A stretch of 64,000 nt of DNA from Panulirus ornatus (lineage: Eukaryota; Arthropoda; Malacostraca; Decapoda; Palinuridae), in the NCBI RefSeq assembly GCF_036320965.1, contig NC_092264.1, positions 17,929,585-17,993,584 on the forward strand, given 5' to 3'. The notes beneath the pieces were generated by a model. It had not been told where the DNA came from and ran no database searches. It saw only the letters and a program-made list of their open reading frames with translations. Positions 55,130 through 64,000 of the stretch are shown here, piece by piece (the first letter of the stretch is position 1; every line of letters begins with the position of its first letter). The translations under genes were made by a program, and so were the position numbers.

Positions 55130-56160
55130 ATGTTTGTCTAGCCTCGATATGAGGGTATTCCTAGTCTTTGTATTTACTACTTCGGAAGGCAGGTAAGTCC
55201 AGTGTTCCACCATTCCATACGTGAAAAAAATTTTTGCCCAAATTGTTGTTACATTTTCCTTTTCACTTCATATCATTATATCTGGTCATTGAATTTCTAT
55301 TCAAGGTAAAGAAATTTTCGTAATATATGTTTTCAAAATTATTCAGTATTTTGTACACTTCTATCAGCTTTCTTTGGAGTCTGTGCTTATTTTTTCTAAA
55401 ATAGATAATTCTAAATCTTTGAATATTTCATCATAAGAATTAATTTGGAGTGAAGGAATTAGTTTGGCGGCTCTTCCTTGAATTCGCTCAATTTTCTCAT
55501 CTTTGGTCAGGTTTGATGCCCGGAACTGAACTGTACATCACAAATGATCTTTAACCAGGGTATTGTTAAGGGTTAGTATCCTGTCCTTTGTTCTGTAGTT
55601 TATATTTCCGGTTATGAAACCGGGAATCCTATTAGTTTTAATTATGCAACGAGACATTGTTTACTGTATTTAAGGTCATTGCTGATAATCACTTCAAGGT
55701 CATTTTCATTACTATTTGGCAAAGGTTTATCAAGCATTTTGTGCATATGATTTATGTTTTTGACACTAGAGGGCATAATTTTGTATTTGTCTACGTTAAG
55801 CTCCGTCTGCCATATCTTTGTTAATGTTATCAGTTTGTTTGAATCCCTCCGTATCTTCATGCAGTCTTCCTTTAAGTTGGACGTGTACACATCCTTATTT
55901 CTTGTCTTCGGCAAATGATGAAATTCTACTGAGAAGCTTGTCTCTAGGTCGCTGTACAGATGATGAAAAGTGTGGGTCCCAGGACAGGGCCTTGTGTAGA
56001 TCCCCCTCACACGTGAGGCCAGTTAGATGCTTCCCAGTTTGATAATAGTATTTACTTCCTGTCTGAGATCGAGTCCTCTTTCCATGTGCAGATTCGATCT
56101 CCTTTGCCATGAGCTTTGATTCTACTTATCAATGGTTATACGGCTCTTTATAGAAGGCTT
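55130..56160 (-). mobile_element. CR1/Jockey-like LINE, ~1 kb decayed RT and C-terminus
   Basis: Minus reading gives, in order: ISSFAEDKK (RT motif C, FADD changed to FAED at 55904-55915), SNLKEDCMKIRRDSNKLITL, KIWQTELNVDKYKIM, MLDKPLPNSNENDLEVIIS, NDLKYSKQC, EKIERIQGRAAKLIPSL, KLIEVYKILNNFEN, FFTLNRNSMTR, and a terminal LP/RLDK region near 55140-55200. The block order matches a CR1/Jockey-type ORF2 from the RT palm to its end. Several frameshifts and stops separate blocks, and the palm substitution would itself disable catalysis. It is the longest LINE fossil in the window. The 122-codon frame at 55642-56010 is its best preserved part. Confidence 0.88.
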
Positions 56161-56200
56161 CACAAAAGTCGAAAGGGAATTTTGGAATCCTAGTTTATCA

Positions 56201-56201
<1 letters not shown>

Positions 56202-56231
<30 letters not shown>

Positions 56232-56232
56232 C
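56202..56232. repeat. short (AT)n with CAT break
   Basis: About 14 AT units next to the end of SINE B copy 2. Confidence 0.85.
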
Positions 56233-56233
56233 A

Positions 56234-56388
56234 TACAAATCTCCAGCAACCAGGATCGAACCCGGGATTCCTGCGTGACAGGCGGGAGCGCTACCGCTAG
56301 GCTATGATCGCCCCTAATAGGGAAACGACTGTTCGAATACTATGCACTCGAGTACCCTTCGTCTCACGTTGGTGAGCAACGGGGTCTC
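56234..56388 (-). mobile_element. tRNA-related SINE B, copy 2
   Basis: Minus copy of 32718-32880. A box TAGCCTAGCGG is at 56294-56304 and B box GTTCGATCC at 56253-56261. Upstream lies CGAAGGGTACTCGAGTGC and GACCCCGTTGCTCACC. Both promoter boxes match consensus. Confidence 0.8.
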
Positions 56389-56687
56389 CACTGGTCATTT
56401 CCCATCAAGCTCACACCGAAATGATCTCTCAGACTCGTCAAACATGATTACTGAATCTGGAAACCATGATGGTGGTTATTAATCTAAATTCATCTCAGAG
56501 TTCGATGATTTTATCTCTGTTTCAGACACTTTCCCTAAACCCGCAGTACATTTCCTGTCACCCTTTCTGAAAATTGATGTTAGATTTGCAATTTCCAGCC
56601 ATCAGGCGCTTCCCCTCCCTGCAATGATCACTTGAATATTTTGTTGATCAGAAAAGCTGCTTCAGGATAACTTCTTTATGTTATTCT

Positions 56688-56751
<64 letters not shown>

Positions 56752-57574
56752 CAGGCATTACCTGCTCATAAACTTTTTGAAGTAAAAAGTCATTTCCAAG
56801 TGACTGTCCGGTCGTGTGGATTCACGACATCAGATTTTCGCCAATAAACAAAGACCAAAAAAGAAAAGAGGAAAACAAAAAATACAAGAGAGAAATATAG
56901 CTCAATCTCGCGTCTCTGGCCTGACCAAGGCTACCAGTTCTACTTGAATATGTCTCAAATTTTATCACCCTGACTACAAATATTTTCGCTGCAGCCTGGT
57001 AATAGGAGCACCATCGTTACATACCTGGTTACACGACCCTCAGGGGGTGAGAGCCGACCGAACAATAACTATCATAATCCAAGACTCATGACCAAAACCA
57101 GTCTAAATATACCTTATGCTCGGGTGAGGAACGTGAGCTAGCTGGAAGACCTGTCGCCTCCCATCACGACCCGAAGCATTCTCCCCCACCTCTCCATGGG
57201 TCACACCTCACCCACACACCGTCTCCCTCCCCAACCTCGCCTCCCTCCCCCAGGATAATATGCCTGACCTTCAGGGAGCCACCACAGTATAACCTGTGTA
57301 GGAAGTGGTGTGGGGAGCCAGGGTCATTCACGTAATGACCCCATTACAGTACCGTACTGACACTGCCACGTAACCAGCAGGAGCAGCAGCAGCGCCACCG
57401 TGCCTACCTACATGATGAGGAACGTGTGTGTATGATGATCATGCAAGACTCACAAGTCTCCCAACATATACGAAGACAAACATTGTACAGGAAATGTTTA
57501 AGTTGTCACAGGTGGAAATACGGACGTCTACAACGTAGTAGATGATTATGGAAATTTACATACATGTATGAATT

Positions 57575-57575
<1 letters not shown>
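56389..57575. other. no gene; (GA)n at 56690-56749
   Basis: The GA array has about 30 units. No other feature was recognised. Confidence 0.6.
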
Positions 57576-57608
<33 letters not shown>

Positions 57609-57624
57609 GCAGTGGTGTGTGTAT

Positions 57625-57662
<38 letters not shown>
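57576..57662. repeat. (CA)n and (GT)n in inverted arrangement
   Basis: CA runs at 57576-57609 face GT runs at 57615-57662 around GCAGTG, so the strand can fold on itself. Confidence 0.85.
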
Positions 57663-57663
<1 letters not shown>

Positions 57664-57790
57664 TTTAAACTCACATATGAGTAAAGATATGGTGCACATG
57701 CGTAAGGTTACGAGACAAAGCAATACAAGTGTGAAGCTCTCTCCTAGTAACACAGATTGAGATTACAAATACCAATAGCAATCATGTACA

Positions 57791-57925
57791 GCAGTAGTCA
57801 TCACGAATAGCAATAGTCATCACGAATAGCAATAGTCATCACAAATAGCAATAGTCATCACGAATGTCAGTAGTCATCACGAATGTCAGTAGTCATCACG
57901 AATAGCAGTAGTCATCACACACACA
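57791..57925. repeat. 19-bp minisatellite, ~7 copies
   Basis: Units of TAGTCATCACGAATAGCAA, later TAGTCATCACGAATGTCAG. Confidence 0.92.
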
Positions 57926-58079
57926 CGTTAGGCTCAGCCCTGGCGTCGCTTCAGTTCTTGATCTATATCTATACGACTTGCTGGAAGGAGTCAATCATAT
58001 CTAACTATGTCTGCGGATGATGGTATACTATAGTACAGAAAAAAGGAATACTTGGAAATTGAGAAAAGCCCCAGCTGTG

Positions 58080-58380
58080 GTCAGATGCAGGGTAGAGAAG
58101 AATGAGGAAGAGGAGGAGGAGGAGAGAAGAGTGAGGGGCGTCCTGATCACAATATATAAGCTTTGATAACAGACTGATAAAGTAGACAGTGAACAGTTGT
58201 TCGAGAGTTGTAGCGGTGAAACAACCAGAGGTCACATGACGGAGTTGAGGAAGAAACTTGCTGAAAAATGATGTGAAGAAATTTTGTATTGCATATGATT
58301 AATGGTCTGAATGGAATAGAATTAATGAGGACATGGTAAATGCCGAGAGCTTACAGAAATATACGAATGTTGTATGACAT
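58080..58380 (+). mobile_element. CR1/Jockey-like LINE remnant, C-terminus
   Basis: Plus reading gives ERRVRGVLITIYKL ('KRRLRGDLIEVYKL'), DKVDSEQLFESCSGETTRGH ('DKVD.E.LF......TRGH'), then SEWNRINEDMVNAESLQKYT in another frame ('.WN.LPEEVV.A.SL..FK'). Stops and at least one frameshift make it a fossil. Confidence 0.78.
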
Positions 58381-58450
58381 CAGAGAATGTTTAAGATATG
58401 GAACCCCACGAGTGTAGGACTCTCTCCCTGAACAGGACAAATAGATAAAT

Positions 58451-58461
58451 ACACACACACC

Positions 58462-58514
<53 letters not shown>

Positions 58515-58520
58515 ACACAC
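58451..58520. repeat. (CA)n with CCCA interruption
   Basis: CA array of about 32 units broken by CCCACCCACCC near 58460 and by one T near 58510. Confidence 0.94.
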
Positions 58521-60149
58521 TGTATTCACCAATAACTTGCGAGGAAACTAAAGTGGTCTTAAAACATTTCTCCTGGACAAACACCATATACATTTACTCA
58601 AGTAAACAGTACAGACGCCATAATTTTCTTGAAGATATGAACAAATATTTGAGTTTGTTGCCCGAAGGTGTAACGTTAACTACCTCACAACCTTCCTAGA
58701 CCACTCTCACCTCCCTCCCACACCAGTCTTACGACCCAGTTACTCTCACCTCCTTCTGAGATCATCCTCAAGAACCAATCACACTCCCGAGGAAGTGGAG
58801 GCAGGTTGACGTAAGGGCGAGGTTCGACTGTACATACAACCTGGTCATAACTCCGTCATTAGGACCAGGTTGACGTAAGAGTGAGGATTGACTGTACATA
58901 CAACCTGGTCATAACTCCGTCGTTAAGGACCAAGTGTGACATACAACTTGATGGTGAGTTCGTCGTGAAGAAGCGGATGAGAGCTAGCGATAGTAAAGGT
59001 TTGGGAAATGTTAATGGATATCATAATCCATTTTCTATGCCACGTTTGGCTTAAGGATTGATGTGTACAATACAATACCCTCAGCTGCTCGCCCACTGTC
59101 CATGTTTGGGGCTCTGTATCCATGGTGGAGGATGGTTAGTGGTGAAGAGTTGAGGCGAGGGGTAGTGGGTGAATGATGGAGAGTTGCAGAGAGGGGTGGT
59201 GGTGAAAAGTGGAGATGGTATGAGTGGTAATGAAGAAGAAAACTGTAGGAGATGATGGTTTGTGTGGAGGAATGTAGGAGAATGTTGGAGGGTTATGAAG
59301 GAGGGAGATGGAGATGCGAGCAGGGAGACTTAAGGATGTGGGAGTGGTTGAAAGCCGAATTGTGGCGAGGAAGAAGAGTGTGTTGTGTGCCAGTGGGAGG
59401 AGAGAGTGTTGTAGAGGGTGGGGGTCGGAGGTGGGGTGTGTGGAGTGAGTGTGTTAGGGTGCGTGCAGGGGTGCGATCCTTCAGGTGTCAAGTTACAGGG
59501 TGGCCCCAAGGTAACCTCTCCCGCCCTAACGTATGACCTTCCCCGGTTCGATACCGTAATCTGGCGAGCTCATTACACTGCTCCACTATTTAATGCTGGG
59601 GGGGTGGAGGAGGGTGAGGGGCGGGGGGGGAGGGTGAGGAAGGTGAATGAAAATGAGAGCTTTATTGAGAGTGACGCTCCAGTGAATAGATGAAACGAAA
59701 CACGCCATTAAAGGTCTGCTGAGAGACGCTATAGAGGAAGGAAGAAAAGATGAGAAAAAAATGATAAAATGAGGGGAAATAATCATTGTCAAGATAGAGA
59801 AAAGCATCTACTGAAAAATTTAAAGGATTCTACGAAAAGTAGTTGGATGAGGGAGTGATGGAAATGTAGACCAGATTATGAAACTTCCGTTACGACTTGA
59901 TAAGAAATTAGATCTTGAATATAAAAAAACACTAATTAACTTCTGAGTTAAGAATTCTTATTTTTTCCAAAAAAAAAAAGAACATCGTAAAAGGTAGGTT
60001 TTAAATCACAAGAAATGCTTATTACCACAAATTAAGAATTAAATATTACTGTGACTTCCTTATTAAGTTCCCTCTAGTAAGGTAATGAATTACCGTGATT
60101 TATAAAAATGCAAACGCATTAGACAAATTAGGTATATGGGGACGTTTGC
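58521..60149. other. no recognisable gene
   Basis: AGGTTGACGTAAG...CATAACTCCGTC is duplicated about 60 bp apart at 58804-58922. 59130-59480 is G-rich with compositional frames. Confidence 0.5.
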
Positions 60150-60512
60150 TGGTGAAGGTGATGGGTGGTGAAGGTGATGGTGGTGAAGGTGATGGTGGTG
60201 AAGGTGATGGGTGGCGAAGGTGATGGTGGTGATGGTGGTGAAGGTAATGGGTGATGAAGGTGATGGGTGGTGAAGGTGATGGGTGGTGAAGGTGATGGGT
60301 GGTGAAGGTGATGGGTGGTGAAGGTGATGGGTGGTGAAGGTGATGGGTGGTGAAGGTGATGGGTGGTGAAGGTAATGGGTGATGAAGGTGATGGGTGGTG
60401 AAGGTGATGGGTGGTGAAGGTGATGGGTGGTGAAGGTGATGGGTGGTAAAGATGATGGGTGGCGAAGGTGACGGGTGATGAAGGTGATGGGTGGCGAAGG
60501 TGATGGGTGACG
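60150..60512. repeat. 16-bp minisatellite (GGTGATGGGTGGTGAA)
   Basis: About 22 units of 16 bp, with 15-bp and variant units at the ends. The minus 141-codon frame of TFTTHHLHHPSPSPPI repeats is its product (3 x 16 bp = 16 codons). Confidence 0.94.
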
Positions 60513-61593
60513 CTGACCTCTAAGTATAGCAGGAGTCGTTTTGAGTAGCCCACCTAATTACAGCTCCCACAGCTAATTATCAAACCCCACAGCTAATTAC
60601 TACACCCCACAGGTAGTTACCGTACCACACGCTCTCATCATCAACTCCCACACCCACACACCCACACACACACCACAGACCTCTCCTTCGTGACACCAAT
60701 GTCCATTTATTCCTTCAGTTTTTATTGATATTTTGTTGGGTCAGAATATTATGAGAAATGACAGACCTCCTGAAGTACAGACAAGACACACGAACCTCTC
60801 ACATGCCAAGGAAAGAATACTTATCTCCCTCAAATTAAGGTATCATTTTTCTCCATTTTTCCAAACACGTAAAAAAAAAAAAGAAATGGGTTTTTCTACA
60901 TTCTGAGGACAAATTTTTTTTCGGAAGTCTTTACTTACACGGACGAAGCGTCACCCCAGAGTATGAGAGTGTCGCATACTGAGGCTCGCTAATTGGTCAT
61001 TACACCATAACGTTATAGGTTACAGGCTCGTTAAGGTTGGGAGGGTAGGGTTAGGAGGTGAGGGTCTCCCTTGAGGTCATCTCTGAGGTTCAGCTGAGTA
61101 AGGATGTCAGCGGAGGAAGACAAGACAACAGGTTAATTAGCGCGGGGTTAGCCCTGAGGTGAGGCGGCTGGACGAGCAATACATAGCTAGGGAGGTCGTC
61201 AGCAGCTCCGCTCCAGCTCACACAATACTCGGGAAATCACAGTGTAGCTGTGGCGTGGCCAGGAGACATACACCTCCTCCGTCTGGGAATGTACCCAGAG
61301 AGGAGCGAGTTCAGCCAATATCTATGAAAATGAAGCCATACTCATCCAACCTCCTGATCAGGTTCCAACCTACGCCTGAGGGTCAGGACTTTCATCATCT
61401 GTTTTCATATCTATATAATGAACTGAGGTTCGACGAAAGGTGCTTATATACAGGACGTCTCTACGAATTCCTCTCTCTCGATGCGCAGTGAACGTCTGCC
61501 TCAATGCCTGAGTTACGAGTTGAGGAAAAACATTGAATCTTACGAATTTTGATGTAGAAAATTTGGTGACGAAGCTTTAGATATACAGGAGAT
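60513..61593. other. no recognisable gene
   Basis: CCCCACAGCTAATTA-like units repeat at 60567-60615. The 110-codon frame at 61159-61491 is outside known repeats but shows no domain. Confidence 0.45.
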
Positions 61594-61716
<123 letters not shown>

Positions 61717-61970
61717 TGTTTTGAATGTATGAGCATTTATAATTTCCCAGTGACTGAGGTGTGTTCGTGCAAATGGTTCCGTGTGTGAGGCGTGGTGTAT
61801 GCATGTGTGTGTTTCCCTGCCTGTGTGCCTCAGAGCTCACGTTTCCCTTTATATCATTGTTTTCCACATTGGTTTCCGTCACTCCACCTCAACCCTGGGA
61901 GCACACCGGCAGACGAGGACGTTGTGGTATCCTGTCGTCAGGGAATGTATCAAGATCGCTCGTTTTTCTC
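61717..61970. other. no recognisable gene
   Basis: Overlapping 60-84 codon frames without domains. Confidence 0.4.
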
Positions 61971-62168
61971 ATGAACAATTACCTTCAGGATCATGAACGA
62001 TTACCTTCAGGGTAATGAACGATTACCTTCAGGGTAATGAACGATTACCTTCAGGGTAATGAACGATTACCTTCAGGATCATGAACGATTACCTTCAGGG
62101 TAATGAACGATTACCTTCAGGGTAATGAACGATTACCTTCAGGACCATGAACGATTACCTTGAAGGTA
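61971..62168. repeat. 22-bp minisatellite, 9 copies, hairpin-forming
   Basis: Nine 22-bp units of ATGAACGATTACCTTCAGGG(TA) and variants. Most contain ATTACC-TTCAG-GGTAAT, a 6-bp inverted repeat. Variants carry GGATC or GGACC. Confidence 0.94.
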
Positions 62169-62321
62169 ACATTTTCATGCAAGCAGTGATCGTTGTACGC
62201 TACTGTTCATCACATGTAGAGCATGTAGTGAAGCTGGTATATCACACACGCGTTGTAGAACAGGTTATCCACAACCATGTTATGATCAGCAAGTTATAGA
62301 TGAAGGAACCTGGGAGATAAG

Positions 62322-62352
62322 GGTGTGTGTATGTGTGTGTGTATGTGTGTGT

Positions 62353-62394
<42 letters not shown>
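62322..62394. repeat. (GT)n with TA interruptions
   Basis: GTGTGTATGTGTGTG pattern resolving into about 16 perfect GT units at 62359-62390. Confidence 0.93.
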
Positions 62395-62397
<3 letters not shown>

Positions 62398-64000
62398 CAT
62401 GTATAAGTATGCATATATGCAGGCATCTATGTACACGATATTTTTCGGGTACGGGAAAGAATTCGTCAACGTTATTCTTTTTTCTTCTCCAAGATAAATT
62501 CTAAAGGATGGGAGACAGTACCGTGGGAGGACCAGGTGATTTAGCTAAAGTTAGGAGGCAGGTGTAGGACGGCGGCGAAGGAGTGACCTCGACCCACAAG
62601 ACCAGCCTGGGGAGGAGCTCAGCTAACATGTCCTAGGTACACCCTGGTGTGTGGGGTGTGGATGTGTGGTGAGGGAGGTGCTGGTATACGACACCTAACA
62701 GTAGGTAGGATCGTCTTCGATTAGCAGTCAGGGTTAGAGTAAAAGATTATATTAATCTCCCTGATTGTTCATTTTTGTTAATTACCCCGTTATGGATGAG
62801 CTATTGGAGGGTTGCCATGTTGGTTGGTGCGTTCCTATAGTGTTCCACGACCAGAGTTAAGACGCTATTCAGGGGTGAAGGTTTCAGACGAGGATACCTA
62901 GTGTTTCTGTGGCTGAGTTTTGCCTTCAGACATGACACAAGGTGTCATAGGTCTTAGTTCAAGGAGCAACTCAAGGAATAAAGTTTTCCCTTTTCGGGGA
63001 GGACCATTTCTTGCCCCTTTTGTGGAATATATTGTTTTATTTTGTTTTTAAGTAATATTTAGATATATCTAGGTCGTATCCTGGAGCATTGACATGGTCG
63101 CATATCTTGATCTTATCTATGGAGGAATTTTCTTCAAAGCTCTTATCACATGAAGGGAAGATGATGATCTTTAAGCTGATTATCTCGCAATATAATAAGG
63201 AAAACTATTCTTAAGAAAGTTTTTCTAAATTAAGGACAGCTAACGTACACCTCATGCAATATATCCAGGAAGAAACGTCTTCAAATTTATGTCTTAATTT
63301 GTCTAATATTTTTCTTTTTTTAGACATTGTATTTTTCTGTATTCAGGAAGACATCTGAGACGTTACGTTTTATCATCTACACCGAAGGTCTGTTTTAGAC
63401 TTCATGTCTTGCCTTTTCCAGGCACGAATTTCTTACATTTCACAGTTTGTTGTGTGCAGGAGGGAAATCATGAGACACCATACCTCGTTTTCCTTCTGGG
63501 GTTTCAGTCAGATTTCTTCTCGTGTAGTATCAATGATGAAGTACTTCAGAATTCTTCACTTGTCTAAATCTACAAGAAAAGTAACGGAAAATACCCCTCA
63601 CTTAGATGTTTACAAAGGAAGTATAGACATAAGGGTTAGGTACATTTACAATAAGGAAATTAAAATAAGATTTGTTCAGCCTTAACCAGGGAGCGTTAGG
63701 AACAATTGAACACTGAACATGTATGTGTGTGTGTGTGTACAGACTTTGAATTTCTTCGTCCTTAACAGCACAAGATCCATTACGTTGTACATTAAGTCCC
63801 AGCAACATTCTCACCTCAGCACGTATGTACATCACTGGTGGTTGAGGTGTTCCACCTTGGTCACACACACACACACACACCCGGCACAAGAGGTGTGATA
63901 TACGTCATACAATTTTGATTACTAGAGGCGATGTGCAGCGTAGTGTTATCCCCCTCCCATTACTGGCGTCCCCCCACCTCACTGGGATTAAAGAGGAGTA
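62395..64000. other. no recognisable gene
   Basis: AT-rich between 62990 and 63420. A short GT run lies at 63723-63740 and a CA run at 63863-63881. Frames of 93-95 codons at 63404-63889 oppose each other and lack domains. Confidence 0.45.

Noticed and set aside
60128..60553. 141-codon His/Pro/Ser-rich minus frame
   Set aside because: Readout of the 16-bp tandem repeat.
61040..61080. GGGTTAGG-like stretch considered as telomeric
   Set aside because: Only one or two loose TTAGG matches, no array.
61159..61491. 110-codon frame in non-repetitive sequence
   Set aside because: No domain, no splice-linked neighbours, and a length expected by chance in this GC range.

Overview
This window looks like repeat-dominated, gene-poor DNA from an invertebrate nuclear genome, most probably a decapod crustacean. 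The evidence is the very high density of long dinucleotide microsatellites ((AT)n, (CT/GA)n, (GT/CA)n), about twenty short-period minisatellites, tRNA-derived SINEs with A and B boxes, and decayed non-LTR retrotransposons in both orientations. Nothing is organised like a prokaryotic or viral genome. The species assignment is inference from repeat character. I found no host protein-coding gene, exon chain, rRNA gene or intact tRNA gene that I could defend. Almost all long open frames come from repeats whose period suppresses stop codons, or are antisense to retroelements.

Layout. 0-3 kb: degenerate ~40-bp repeats and three minisatellites. 3.37-5.38 kb: a dense cluster of four (AT)n arrays separated by a short retroposon (family C), a 5'-truncated RTE-like LINE with a 290-codon open RT fragment, and a fold-back element with 130-bp arms. 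5.4-14 kb: mostly unannotatable sequence with long CT/GA arrays, a LINE remnant (8.5 kb) and a 15-copy 38-bp minisatellite (12.2 kb). 14.1-15.4 kb: a second family C copy on the minus strand and two SINE A fragments. 19.2 kb: a decayed LINE. 24.5 kb: SINE A with a 231-bp (AT)n. 26.1 kb: a third family C copy with a 13-bp target-site duplication and an inverted 5' end. 27-31.3 kb: compound microsatellite, minisatellites and a LINE 3' end. 31.6-33.7 kb: a LINE split by SINE A, then SINE B and another SINE A. 37.7 kb: a second, nearly identical RTE-like LINE tail. 39-51 kb: many G-rich or purine-rich minisatellites and one LINE remnant. 51.7-52.6 kb: two LINE remnants back to back. 55.1-56.4 kb: a long decayed LINE and SINE B. 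57-62.5 kb: more tandem arrays and one LINE remnant.

How the parts relate. Two LINE lineages are visible. One is RTE-like (three copies, two of them about 98% identical) and looks recently mobile. The other is CR1/Jockey-like, with RT and a C-terminal WNxLP-type motif, and is present only as stop-ridden fossils. Family C shares its 3' tail, including a small hairpin, with the RTE-like LINE, so it is plausibly mobilised by that LINE. Most (AT)n arrays abut one of these elements, so retroposition and microsatellite growth appear to be linked here.
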